Of a stretch of DNA of 46,082 bases, positions 32,393 to 40,791 are shown piece after piece. The notes under the pieces are model-generated. The model was not told where the DNA came from, did no database searches, and worked only from the letters and a program-made list of their open reading frames with translations. Each line of letters opens with the position of its first letter. Position 1 is the first letter of the stretch. A program made the position numbers and the translations under genes. The stretch comes from Rhodoblastus sp964425315 (lineage in GTDB: Bacteria > Pseudomonadota > Alphaproteobacteria > Rhizobiales > Beijerinckiaceae), in contig CAYRNB010000017.1 in NCBI GenBank assembly GCA_964425315.1, positions 1 to 46,082 of the forward strand, read 5' to 3'.

Positions 32393-33898
32393 TCACTTCG
32401 TTCCCCCGGTGATGCCGCGCAGGATCTGGCGGGCGATGGCGCCGCCGACCGTGCGCGCGACCGAGGTCGACGCCGAGCGCACGATCGCCTGGCCGAGCGA
32501 CATGCGCCGGCCCTGCGACTTGAACATATCCTCCAGGCCGGCGCCGATTTTCGACAGGATTCCGCTGTCGTCATCTTCCCCGACCGGCGCGCCGGCGGCG
32601 CGGCTCTGGACGCGCTGTTGCAGGATTTCGAAGGCGGATTCGCGGTCGACCGCCACGTCATATTTGCCCTTGAAGGGACTCGACTCCTGCACTTCGGCCA
32701 GCTCCGCGTTGGTGATCGGGCCGACGCGCGAGACGGGCGGGGCGATCAGCGTCCGGCTCACCATGGTCGGCGCGCCGGAGGCGTCGAGCATCGACACCAG
32801 CGCCTCGCCGACGTTGAGCTTGGTGATCGCCTCCGCCGTGTCGAAAGCGGGGTTTTGCCGAAAAGTCTCGGCCGCGACCTTCACCGCCTTCTGGTCGCGC
32901 GGGGTGAAGGCGCGCAAGGCATGTTGGACGCGATTGCCCAGTTGCCCGAGCACGATGTCGGGAACGTCGGCGGGATTTTGCGTGACGAAATAGACGCCGA
33001 CGCCTTTGGAGCGGATCAGCCGCGCCACCTGCTCGATGGCGCGCAGCAAATCCTTGGGCGCGTCGTCGAAGAGGAAATGCGCCTCGTCGAAAAAGAAGAC
33101 CAGTTTCGGCTTGTCGGGATCGCCGACTTCCGGCAGCCGGGAGAACAGTTCGGACAAGAGCCAGAACAGGAAAGCAGCGTAGAGATTGGGGCTGCGGATC
33201 AGCTTTTCGGCTTTGAGAATGTGGATGAAGCCGCGTCCGTCGATGTCGGGCTTGAGAAGATCCGCGACGTCGAGCGCCGGCTCGCCGAAGAATTTTTCGG
33301 CGCCCTGGTTTTCCAGCACCAGCAGTTGGCGCTGGATCGCGCCGACGCTCGCCGCCGCGATATTGCCGTAACGCTGCCGCAGGTCGGCGGCGTTTTCCGA
33401 AATATAGGAAAGAATGGCGCGCAAATCCTTGAAGTCGAGGAGGGCGAGTCCCTGTTCGTCCGAGACGCGGAAGGCGACGTTGAGCACGCCCGCCTGCACG
33501 TCATTGAGTTCGAGGATGCGCGCCAGCAGCAGCGGCCCCATTTCGGCGACGGTGGCGCGCACGGGATGGCCGTTCTCGCCGAAAACGTCCCAGAAGACGC
33601 AGCGGAACTGGTCCGGCTCGTAGGCGATTCCGATCTTTTGCGCCTGGGCGACGAGTTTGGGCGCGCCGTCGCCAGGCATGGCTATGCCGGAAAGGTCGCC
33701 CTTCACATCGGCGGCGAAGACGCAGGTTCCCGCGGAGCAAAAACCCTCGGCGAGCGTTTGCAGGCTCACCGTCTTGCCGGTCCCGGTTGCGCCGGCGATC
33801 AGGCCATGTCGATTGCCATAGCGCAACAGCAGATAGATGAAATCCTCCGCCTTGCCGACGAGAATCTTTCCGGGAACGTTGGTGGGGTCTGCGGCCAT
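32393..33898 (-). CDS. HerA/FtsK-like ATPase, DUF853 (YjgR family)
   Basis: A 501-aa cytoplasmic P-loop ATPase of the HerA-FtsK class. Walker A is IAGATGTGKTVSLQTLAEG (Lys42), Walker B is KLVFFFDEAHFLFDDAPKD, and the arginine-finger region follows at AIEQVARLIRSKGVGVYFVT. Its E. coli relative is YjgR; the biochemical role is not known. No nuclease (NurA, Sir2) gene is adjacent, so I do not read it as a HerA-type defence system. It is divergent from the MFS transporter gene. ATG 33898 is the family start (PGKILVGKA follows). Confidence 0.9.
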   Translation of the reverse strand: MAADPTNVPGKILVGKAEDFIYLLLRYGNRHGLIAGATGTGKTVSLQTLAEGFCSAGTCVFAADVKGDLSGIAMPGDGAPKLVAQAQKIGIAYEPDQFRCVFWDVFGENGHPVRATVAEMGPLLLARILELNDVQAGVLNVAFRVSDEQGLALLDFKDLRAILSYISENAADLRQRYGNIAAASVGAIQRQLLVLENQGAEKFFGEPALDVADLLKPDIDGRGFIHILKAEKLIRSPNLYAAFLFWLLSELFSRLPEVGDPDKPKLVFFFDEAHFLFDDAPKDLLRAIEQVARLIRSKGVGVYFVTQNPADVPDIVLGQLGNRVQHALRAFTPRDQKAVKVAAETFRQNPAFDTAEAITKLNVGEALVSMLDASGAPTMVSRTLIAPPVSRVGPITNAELAEVQESSPFKGKYDVAVDRESAFEILQQRVQSRAAGAPVGEDDDSGILSKIGAGLEDMFKSQGRRMSLGQAIVRSASTSVARTVGGAIARQILRGITGGTK

Positions 33899-33979
33899 GT
33901 GGGAATCGCTCTCTCAGGTCTGAACGCGGCAGGATAGCGCCGAATGGACCAGGCGCGCAAAGGCGGCTACACCTGAGCC

Positions 33980-35305
33980 ATGACGACTCAGCCCGCCGAG
34001 CCGGCCGCCGCCCAAAAGGCGTCCCAAGAGGCGCCGCATGTGACGCTTCTGGCGCCCGAGACGCGCCGCAAAATCTTCTTTTATCTCGGCGCCCTGACCC
34101 TGCTTCTGCCCTTCGCCGATCCCAATGGCGGGCTGATGGACATTTCGATCAGCTTTTTCCTGAAAAACAAATTGCATCTCGCCGCGACCGATCTGGCGCG
34201 CTTCCGCCTCGTCGCCGCCATTCCGCTTTACCTTTCGGGCCTGTTCGGTCTGGCGCGCGACCGCTGGAATTTCTTCGGCATGAAGGATCGCGGCTTTTTC
34301 GCCGTCTTCGGCGCGCTCGGCGCCGCGCTTTACCTCGGTTTCGCCTTCATCCCGGTCTCGCGGGCGACCCTGCTCGCCGCCCTGCTGCTGCTGACTTCAT
34401 GCTTTCTGTTCATCGCCGGCGCCCAGAACGGGCTCGCCTCGACGCTCGGCCAGCAGCACGCCATGTCCGGCCGCATCAGCGCTTTATGGAACGCTCTCGC
34501 GGCTCTGCCCGGCGTCGCCGCCTTTATCGTCGGCGGGCTTTTCAGCGACATGCTGGAAGGGGAGAACGCCGGCCATGCGGCGCGCGCGCTCTTTCTCGCC
34601 GGGGCGGCGCTCATGGCCGGCATTGCGCTTTTCTCGCTGCTGAAGCCGCGGCAGGTGTTCGACAATATCGCCGCCGAGCGGCCGGAACATAGGCCTCTCA
34701 TCGACGACCTCCGCCGATTGCTGCGCCACAAGCCGATTTATCCGGCCCTGGCGATCTGGCTGTTCTGGAACTTCGCTCCCGGCGCCCAGACGCCGCTGCA
34801 ATATTACCTCCAGAATCATCTTCACGCGCCGGATCGGGTCTGGGGCGAATTTCTGGCCATTTTCGCCGCCTCCTTCATTCCGCCCTTCCTTCTTTATGCC
34901 TATCTTTGCCGGCGCTTCGTCCTGAGGAAGCTGCTGATCTGGGGCACGATCGTCGCCGTTCCGCAAATGGTCCCGCTGCTTTTCGTCCATTCGGCCGAGG
35001 GCGCGCTGATCGCCGCCGCGCCCATCGGTTTTATGGGCGGCGTCTCGAGCGCCGCCTATATCGATCTGCTGATCCGATCCTGCCCGCCCGGCCTGCAGGG
35101 CACGACGCTCATGCTGTCGGGCGGGCTTTTTTATATGGCCTCGCGCTTTGGCGACGTGCTCGGGACGAGCGTTTATGAGGCCTATGGCGGCTTCGCCATT
35201 TGTGTCGCGATGATCACGTTCGTCTACGCCCTGATCCTGCCGCTGATTCTGCTGGTTCCGAAAAATCTGGTCGATTACGCGGACGGGCAGGTTCCCAAAA
35301 ATTAA
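33980..35305 (+). CDS. MFS transporter
   Basis: A 441-aa permease with about twelve hydrophobic segments from residue ~35 to ~425 and the cytoplasmic loop near residue 200-235 typical of major facilitator proteins. The N-terminal ~25 residues are Ala/Glu-rich. FGLARDRWNFFGMKDRG is the loop 2-3 region. The overall shape is like the BT1/AmpG-type branch, but the substrate cannot be told. ATG 33980 directly follows the divergent DUF853 promoter region. It is followed by the ccm operon 130 bases later, probably a separate transcript. Confidence 0.82.
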   Translation: MTTQPAEPAAAQKASQEAPHVTLLAPETRRKIFFYLGALTLLLPFADPNGGLMDISISFFLKNKLHLAATDLARFRLVAAIPLYLSGLFGLARDRWNFFGMKDRGFFAVFGALGAALYLGFAFIPVSRATLLAALLLLTSCFLFIAGAQNGLASTLGQQHAMSGRISALWNALAALPGVAAFIVGGLFSDMLEGENAGHAARALFLAGAALMAGIALFSLLKPRQVFDNIAAERPEHRPLIDDLRRLLRHKPIYPALAIWLFWNFAPGAQTPLQYYLQNHLHAPDRVWGEFLAIFAASFIPPFLLYAYLCRRFVLRKLLIWGTIVAVPQMVPLLFVHSAEGALIAAAPIGFMGGVSSAAYIDLLIRSCPPGLQGTTLMLSGGLFYMASRFGDVLGTSVYEAYGGFAICVAMITFVYALILPLILLVPKNLVDYADGQVPKN

Positions 35306-35410
35306 AAGCGCCTTGTCCTTGCCGTAAATATCGTGTCATAGGGCGCCTTGGCTCCAACGTTCCAGGGATGCGCCGCCGCGAGCGCGCGTCGCGACGGGCC
35401 TTTCATTCAG

Positions 35411-35440
35411 ATGAAGAAAAAGCTAAAGCACCCCGCATGA
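35411..35440 (+). CDS. Nine-codon upstream frame overlapping the ccmI start
   Basis: ATG at 35411 opens MKKKLKHPA and its TGA (35438-35440) overlaps the ccmI ATG at 35437 as ATGA, the same coupling as between the later ccm genes. ccmI has no good ribosome site of its own. The peptide could be a translation-coupling leader; it could also be chance in a purine-rich stretch. No ribosome site is obvious for the leader either. Confidence 0.25.
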   Translation: MKKKLKHPA

Positions 35441-36537
35441 TCTGGCTCGTTATCGCTCTTTTGACCGGTTTGGCGGTTCTTTCCATCCTTTGGCCCCTGT
35501 CGCGACCCGCGCCGAAACCGCGCGAAGACGTGGCCGACGTCGCCTTTTATCGCGCCCAGATCGCCGAGATCGACGCCGATCTTTCCCGCGGCGTATTGGA
35601 AAAGGATCAGGCCGAGGCCGCCAAGGCCCTGGCCGCGCGCCGCCTCATCGCCGCCGCGCCACAGGAGGTCGCCACCCATGAATCGGCGTGGGCGCGACGG
35701 ATCGCCGCCGTCGTCGCCCTGCTCGTGATCCCGGCCGTGGGCCTGGGGCTCTATGCGAAAATCGGCCGTCCCAATCTTCCCGACATGCCGCTCCAGGCGC
35801 GGCTCGACGCCAAGCCCGACAAGTCGGATTTCGCCGCCCTTGTGGAAAAGATGGAGGCGCATATCGCCGCCCATCCCGACGACGGGCGGGCGATCGAGCT
35901 GATGGCGCCGGTCTATTTGCGCTTGGGCAAGTTCCAGAAGGCGGTCGAGGCCCGCAAGAAAGCGATCAAACTGCTCGGCGACACCGCCGAACGGCGAACC
36001 AAATACGCCATAGCCTTGGCCTTTGCCGCCGGCGGCGTGTTCACGCCGGACGCCGAGGATCAATTGCACCACGCCTTGGCGCTCGATCATAATTACCTGG
36101 AGGCCCAATATTATCTCGGCCTCGCCGCCGCGCAGCATGATCAAAAAGAGGAGGCGCGGAAGATCTGGACCGCAATGCTCTCCGAATTGCCGGCGAAATC
36201 ACAGGCCAGAAAAACAGTGGAGCAGAAGCTCGCCATGCTCGACGCCCCGGTGGCCAATATGCCGTCGGGCGCCGCGGCGGCGGCGGTTGCGGCCGAGGCG
36301 CCTGAGCAACAGCAGAAGACCATTCGCGCCATGGTCGCGCGGCTCGCTGACCGCCTTGCGACTAAGGGGGGGAGGCCGGACGAGTGGATGCGCCTTATTC
36401 GCGCCTATAAGGTGTTGAATGAACCGGATAAGGCGCAGAAAGCTCTCGGCGAGGCGAAAAAGGCCTTGGGAGGAGACGCGGCGGCCCAGACGCAGCTTGC
36501 CGCCCTGGCGCAGCAATTGGGATTGGCCTCTAAATGA
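35437..36537 (+). CDS. ccmI: Cytochrome c maturation protein CcmI (CycH)
   Basis: Inner-membrane TPR protein that binds apocytochrome c and presents it to CcmFH; 366 aa. The first membrane segment is IWLVIALLTGLAVLSILWPL (residues 2-21), then a cytoplasmic helix (FYRAQIAEIDADLSRGVLEKDQ), a second segment near residue 85-105 (ARRIAAVVALLVIPAVGLGLY), and a periplasmic TPR region from about 145 on. It is the first gene of the ccmIEFH set; the stop overlaps the ccmE ATG (ATGA). The start is fixed by the membrane segment. Pro/Ala-rich linker near residue 275-300. Confidence 0.93.
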   Translation: MIWLVIALLTGLAVLSILWPLSRPAPKPREDVADVAFYRAQIAEIDADLSRGVLEKDQAEAAKALAARRLIAAAPQEVATHESAWARRIAAVVALLVIPAVGLGLYAKIGRPNLPDMPLQARLDAKPDKSDFAALVEKMEAHIAAHPDDGRAIELMAPVYLRLGKFQKAVEARKKAIKLLGDTAERRTKYAIALAFAAGGVFTPDAEDQLHHALALDHNYLEAQYYLGLAAAQHDQKEEARKIWTAMLSELPAKSQARKTVEQKLAMLDAPVANMPSGAAAAAVAAEAPEQQQKTIRAMVARLADRLATKGGRPDEWMRLIRAYKVLNEPDKAQKALGEAKKALGGDAAAQTQLAALAQQLGLASK

Positions 36538-37004
36538 CGCGCAAGCAGAAAAGACTGACGCTCATTATCGTCGCCCTGAGCCTGTTCGGAACCGCCGTCG
36601 GGCTCGTCGGTTACGAGCTGCGGGGAAATATCAGCTATTTCCGCAGCCCGACCGCATTGATTAAGCATCCGATCGCTTCGGGAACAGTCTTCAACCTCGG
36701 CGGCTTGGTCAAAAAGGGTTCTGTGGTGCGAAAGGACAGCATGCATGCGGTCTTCGTGATCACCGACAAGAGAAACAACGTGAAGGTCGTTTATTCCAGC
36801 GATGAGCCGCTGCCGGATTTGTTTCGCGAAGGCCAGGGCGTTATCGCCACGGGATCGTTGAACAGGAACGGCGTGTTCTTGTGCAATAAAGTCCTTGCCA
36901 AACACGACGAGCGCTATATGCCTCGCCAGGTCGCCGAGGCCTTGAAGAAACAAGGCCTGTGGAAAGGGACCATTCCCAAGGCCTCATCGGGAGCAGCGAA
37001 ATGA
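36534..37004 (+). CDS. ccmE: Cytochrome c maturation heme chaperone CcmE (CycJ)
   Basis: Periplasmic heme chaperone tethered by one N-terminal membrane segment (LTLIIVALSLFGTAVGLVGY); 156 aa. It binds heme covalently at His124 in VLAKHDERYMP, with the conserved Tyr128 as axial ligand (H-x3-Y). The OB-fold core includes RLGG-like FNLGGLVKKGSV and VVYSSDEPLPDLFREGQG. The start overlaps ccmI and the stop overlaps ccmF, each by ATGA. Full length and intact. Confidence 0.96.
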   Translation: MTRKQKRLTLIIVALSLFGTAVGLVGYELRGNISYFRSPTALIKHPIASGTVFNLGGLVKKGSVVRKDSMHAVFVITDKRNNVKVVYSSDEPLPDLFREGQGVIATGSLNRNGVFLCNKVLAKHDERYMPRQVAEALKKQGLWKGTIPKASSGAAK

Positions 37005-38986
37005 TCGACGAAATCGGCCACTTTTCCCTGATCCTCGCGCTTGCCATGAGCGTGATGCAGATGATCCTGCCGTTCTGGGGCGCGCGCGCGCGCGACGCGC
37101 GGCTGATGGGGCTGGCGAGGCCGACGGCGCTGGTGCAATTCCTCTTTGTCGCCTTGGCCTATGCGGCGCTGACCTACGCCCATATCGTTTCCGATTTCTC
37201 GGTCGTCAATGTGGTCGAAAACTCCAACAGCCACATTCCGCTCGTCTATAAGATCACCGGCGTTTGGGGCAATCACGAAGGCTCGATGCTGCTCTGGGTG
37301 CTGATCCTCTCCGTCAGCGGCGCCGCCATGGCCCTGTTTTCGCGCGCCATTCCGCCGCGTCTGCTCGCCGATACGCTTTCCGTGCAGGGCAGCATGGGCG
37401 TGGCCTTCCTGCTCTTTATTCTCTTGGCGTCCGATCCCTTCCTGCGCGTGTCGCCGGCGCCGATCCAGGGACAGTCCCTCAATCCGATTCTGCAGGATCC
37501 CGGCCTCGCCATCCATCCGCCGCTGCTTTATCTCGGCTATGTCGGCTTTTCCATTGTCTTTTCGCTCGCCGCCGGCGCGCTGATCGGCGGGCGCATAGAC
37601 GCCGCCTTCGCCCGTTTCATGCGCCCCTGGGCGCTCGCCGCCTGGTGCTTTCTGACACTCGGCATCGCCATGGGCTCCTACTGGGCCTACTACACGCTCG
37701 GCTGGGGCGGTTTCTGGTTCTGGGATCCGGTCGAAAACGCCTCCCTCATGCCCTGGCTCGCCGGCACGGCCCTGCTTCATTCCGCCGCCGTGATGGAAAA
37801 GCGCGAGGCCCTGAAAATCTGGACCATATTCCTCGCTATTCTCACCTTTTCGCTGTCGCTGCTCGGCACGTTCCTGGTGCGCTCCGGCGTGCTGACCTCG
37901 GTTCACGCCTTCGCTGTCGACCCGACGCGCGGCCTGTATATCCTGACCATCCTCTCGCTGTTCATCGGCGGCGCGCTGTTCCTGTTCATGCTGCGCGCCT
38001 CGACCCTGTCCCAGGGCGGCCTGTTCGCGCCGATCTCGCGCGAGGGCGCGCTGGTCGTCAACAACATGCTGCTCACCGCCTCCTGCGCCGCCGTTCTGAT
38101 CGGCACGCTCTATCCCCTGGCGCTGCAGGCGTGGAACGGCGACAAGATTTCCGTGGGCGCGCCCTTCTTCGACCTGACGTTCGGGCCGCTCTTCATCCCG
38201 ATTCTGCTGCTCGCGCCGCTGGGGCAGATGCTCGCGTGGAAGCGCGGCGATTTCTTCGCCGCCGCGCAACGGCTTTGGTTCGCGGCTCTGCTTGGCCTCG
38301 GCGGCATGTTGGTTTTCGCCGCGCTGCGCGGCGAGCCGGTCGAGGCTTTCGTCGGAGCGGGCGTCGCCGTTTATCTCTTCGTCGGCGCCTTCGCGGAGAT
38401 ATTCTACCGGATATTCCCCAACGGCTTGCGCGCATGGAAGACGGCGCTTCTCCGCGCCAAGGGCCTGCCGCTGTCGGCTTGGGGAACGGCGGTGGCGCAC
38501 GCCGGCCTCGCCGTCACTCTGCTGGGCCTGGCCGCGTCCGGCTGGGGCGCGAAGAAAATCGTGACGATGATGCCCGGCCAGAGCTATCAGGTCGGCCCGT
38601 ATCAGATGGAAATGCTCGCCACCTATAACGAGAAGGGGCCGAACTACACCGAAAGGGTGACCCATATGTCGGTCAAGCGCGACGGCTCCCTCGTCGCCAT
38701 TCTCGCGCCGTCGAAGCGCCATTTCGCCACGCGCAGCATGTCGACAACGCAAGCCGGCATCGTGACGTTGAATATGGGACAGATTTACGTCAGCGTCGGC
38801 GACGCCCACCCCAATGGGGGAATCGACGCGCGGCTCTTCTGGAAGCCTCTGGTGTCGCTGATCTGGGGCGGCGCCTTGATCATGGCCTTCGGCGGCGGCT
38901 TGTCCTTGAGCGATCGTCGGCTGCGGATCGGCGTGGCGCGCCGCGCCGCGAGGGCGCCCGCCGGCGCCTCGCCCATTCCGAGTTGA
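37001..38986 (+). CDS. ccmF: Heme lyase CcmF (CycK)
   Basis: Large membrane component of the system I heme ligation complex; 661 aa, about 15 membrane segments. The tryptophan-rich WWD motif is present as GWGGFWFWDPVENASLMPWL, with Phe where Trp is usual in GGWWFWD. The conserved heme-coordinating His region (NSHIPLVYKITGVWGNHEGS) and QGQSLNPILQDPGLAIHPP are intact. A long periplasmic domain near the C-terminus precedes the last segment. ATG 37001 overlaps the ccmE stop (ATGA). ccmH follows after two bases, so the order ccmI-E-F-H is canonical. Confidence 0.96.
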   Translation: MIDEIGHFSLILALAMSVMQMILPFWGARARDARLMGLARPTALVQFLFVALAYAALTYAHIVSDFSVVNVVENSNSHIPLVYKITGVWGNHEGSMLLWVLILSVSGAAMALFSRAIPPRLLADTLSVQGSMGVAFLLFILLASDPFLRVSPAPIQGQSLNPILQDPGLAIHPPLLYLGYVGFSIVFSLAAGALIGGRIDAAFARFMRPWALAAWCFLTLGIAMGSYWAYYTLGWGGFWFWDPVENASLMPWLAGTALLHSAAVMEKREALKIWTIFLAILTFSLSLLGTFLVRSGVLTSVHAFAVDPTRGLYILTILSLFIGGALFLFMLRASTLSQGGLFAPISREGALVVNNMLLTASCAAVLIGTLYPLALQAWNGDKISVGAPFFDLTFGPLFIPILLLAPLGQMLAWKRGDFFAAAQRLWFAALLGLGGMLVFAALRGEPVEAFVGAGVAVYLFVGAFAEIFYRIFPNGLRAWKTALLRAKGLPLSAWGTAVAHAGLAVTLLGLAASGWGAKKIVTMMPGQSYQVGPYQMEMLATYNEKGPNYTERVTHMSVKRDGSLVAILAPSKRHFATRSMSTTQAGIVTLNMGQIYVSVGDAHPNGGIDARLFWKPLVSLIWGGALIMAFGGGLSLSDRRLRIGVARRAARAPAGASPIPS

Positions 38987-38988
38987 CC

Positions 38989-39480
38989 ATGAGCCCCAAG
39001 CGTATTTTCTCCGCTGTCGTCCTCGCCCTTCTGGGTTTCGCCATCGCGCGTCCGGCTTTCGCCGTGACGCCGGAGGAAATGCTGAAGAACCCCAAGCTCG
39101 AGGCGAGGGCGGAAAAGATTTCGCGAGGCTTGCGCTGCCTGGTCTGCCAGAATGAGTCGATCGAGGATTCCAACGCCGAACTCGCGCATGACATTCGCGT
39201 GCTGGTGCGCAAGCGCGTTCTGGCCGGCGACACCAACGCGCAGGTGCGCGCCTATCTGGTTTCGCGATACGGCAATTTCATCTTGCTGAAGCCGCCCTTC
39301 GAGCGGGACACGCTTCTGCTCTGGTTGTCGCCTTTCGGCCTGCTGGCGCTTGGCGGCGTGGCGGTCTTTTGGCGCAGCCGCGTCAAGCGCACGGAGGCGG
39401 CAGCCGCGCCGCTGTCTCCAGACGAGAACGCCAAGCTCAACGTCTTGTTGACGGAATCCCCGGGCGACGCGCAAGGCTGA
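38989..39480 (+). CDS. ccmH: Cytochrome c maturation thioreductase CcmH (CycL)
   Basis: Periplasmic thiol protein that reduces apocytochrome c before heme attachment; 163 aa. A signal/anchor (IFSAVVLALLGFAIARPAFA) is followed by the active-site motif LRCLVCQ (Cys50, Cys53) and NESIEDSNAELAHDIR. A second membrane segment (LLLWLSPFGLLALGGVAVFW) and a short cytosolic tail end the protein. ATG 38989 lies two bases after the ccmF stop; a TTG two codons earlier is less likely. The last 44 bases overlap the 3' end of the antisense sulfotransferase gene. Confidence 0.95.
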   Translation: MSPKRIFSAVVLALLGFAIARPAFAVTPEEMLKNPKLEARAEKISRGLRCLVCQNESIEDSNAELAHDIRVLVRKRVLAGDTNAQVRAYLVSRYGNFILLKPPFERDTLLLWLSPFGLLALGGVAVFWRSRVKRTEAAAAPLSPDENAKLNVLLTESPGDAQG

Positions 39481-40513
39481 AAAGATATTTCCGCAAACTG
39501 ACCTGACGACACGCGTTCCGCAGCCGATTCTTGCGTCGATGGAAGTTGGCCTTGACGACCCCCATGAGACGATCTCTCGCAGGAGGCGAGAAGCCGTTAT
39601 TATCGGTCGCTTTTTGGTCCTCGACCGAGTCCTGGGCGACAAGATTGGTTCGGTTGGGCGGGGCGTCAGACGCGCGGCGCGGGTGGCGAAGGTCGCCTTT
39701 GGCCGCAAGGGCCGAGATTTTTTCCGCATAGCGAAGATGGCGCGACGTCGGCCAGTCGCCGATGTCGAGACCCGTCAACGAAGCGAACTCGATCAGGTCG
39801 TCTCGCAAATATTCGCTCACATATTCGCCATCGGCGGGCGTCAATTTTGGCCTTGCGGAATAATGGGAGCGATGGTGCGCGCGTATTGGCCCGATGTCTG
39901 GAAAAGGCGCGATGTCGAGAAAATCAGCGATCCTGCCGAGCGTCGCCTTCCGATTGTCGCGCAAGTCTCCCGAACGAAGAAATAAGAGTTGTTCGCGCGG
40001 GAATAGCTCAAGCGCGCGCCGGGCCTGCTTCGCATAAAGGCCGCGCTCAAGATAGCTGAAGATCCGCCGCTCTCGGGCGAGCGGAGGCACGACGGCGAGA
40101 CGCTTTTGCTCATTGCGAATTGCGGCGCTGAAGCTGAGATATTCAGTCCCGCGCGAATATTCCTTGACCCAATGCGAAACCGCCCTCTCGTAGGGATCGC
40201 GGAACATGAAGATCAGCCTGGCGGCGGGATTATAGACGCGGATGCGTTCGAGCGAGCGAAACCAAAAAGAATAGATAGGCGTGACTTCGAACCGCATGCG
40301 ATCTCCGTCCTCCTCGGGAAAGTATTTATCGATAATTCCGTAATCCGGGTCGCTCCAATCGATCGTTTCGTTGTCGAAGAAATGTAATTCCTTGCGCCTC
40401 GGCGGTGAAAGCTGCGGGTGGCTCGCCAAATGGGAGAATAGACTGGTCGTCCCGGCTCTCTGAACGCCGCATACGATCATCTGCAATAATTTATGCATTC
40501 GCGTTGCCCGCAT
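39437..40513 (-). CDS. Sulfotransferase, interrupting the ccmH-degP neighbourhood
   Basis: A 358-aa PAPS-dependent sulfotransferase domain protein. The 5'-phosphosulfate loop is MIVCGVQRAGTTSLFSHLAS and the 3'-phosphate site is LIFMFRDPYERAVSHW. FFDNETIDWSDPDYG and FEVTPIYSFW are typical of heparan/Sulfotransfer_1-type relatives. The last ~70 residues are basic and family-free. The 3' end overlaps ccmH antisense by 44 bases. It sits alone and in reverse inside a block that is usually ccmH then degP; the upstream part is AT-richer and the start (ATG 40513 or 40498) has no ribosome site. These are signs of later acquisition. Substrate unknown, perhaps surface polysaccharide. Confidence 0.8.
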   Translation of the reverse strand: MRATRMHKLLQMIVCGVQRAGTTSLFSHLASHPQLSPPRRKELHFFDNETIDWSDPDYGIIDKYFPEEDGDRMRFEVTPIYSFWFRSLERIRVYNPAARLIFMFRDPYERAVSHWVKEYSRGTEYLSFSAAIRNEQKRLAVVPPLARERRIFSYLERGLYAKQARRALELFPREQLLFLRSGDLRDNRKATLGRIADFLDIAPFPDIGPIRAHHRSHYSARPKLTPADGEYVSEYLRDDLIEFASLTGLDIGDWPTSRHLRYAEKISALAAKGDLRHPRRASDAPPNRTNLVAQDSVEDQKATDNNGFSPPARDRLMGVVKANFHRRKNRLRNACRQVSLRKYLFSLARRPGIPSTRR

Positions 40514-40524
40514 GAAATTAAGCG

Positions 40525-40547
40525 CAGGCGTTCCATTTGAAAGCCTG
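40525..40547. promoter_or_regulatory. 9-bp hairpin just upstream of the sulfotransferase start
   Basis: CAGGCGTTC (40525-40533), loop CATTT, GAAAGCCTG (40539-40547), one mismatch. It lies 12 bases before the ATG at 40513 (reading leftward), in the AT-rich region shared with degP. It could control the sulfotransferase gene or be a chance stem. Confidence 0.35.
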
Positions 40548-40791
40548 AATAAATTTTGTCAAGATTAAGGCGGCGATTTTTGACGTTTTTAACCGCTGGC
40601 GGGCTGCGCGCAGGGTCTCGGCCCGGCGGTGAATCGGCGGGAGGAAAGGCTGGTCGCGTCGGCCGCTCGCGAAAATTACCAAAAATTCATCCCTTCGAAA
40701 CGGCGGCGTAAGCCGGCGCTCCCCATATTGTTTCATCAAAGGGCGACGCGAAGAGCCCAAGCGACTCTAACAACACGCACGGAGCCGACCG

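Noticed and set aside
32393..33898. HerA-type anti-phage system built on the DUF853 ATPase
   Set aside because: No nuclease, Sir2 or DUF4297 partner is adjacent; neighbours are a lipoprotein hydrolase and a transporter, and YjgR-type proteins are widespread housekeeping-like genes.
36914..38809. 631-codon minus-strand frame opposite ccmF
   Set aside because: Shadow of the intact ccmF gene; no domain, biased composition.
40693..40729. Heat-shock (sigma-32) promoter before degP: CTTCGAAA ... CCCCATATT
   Set aside because: Each half resembles the consensus, but the 20-base spacing between the halves is too long for the usual arrangement.
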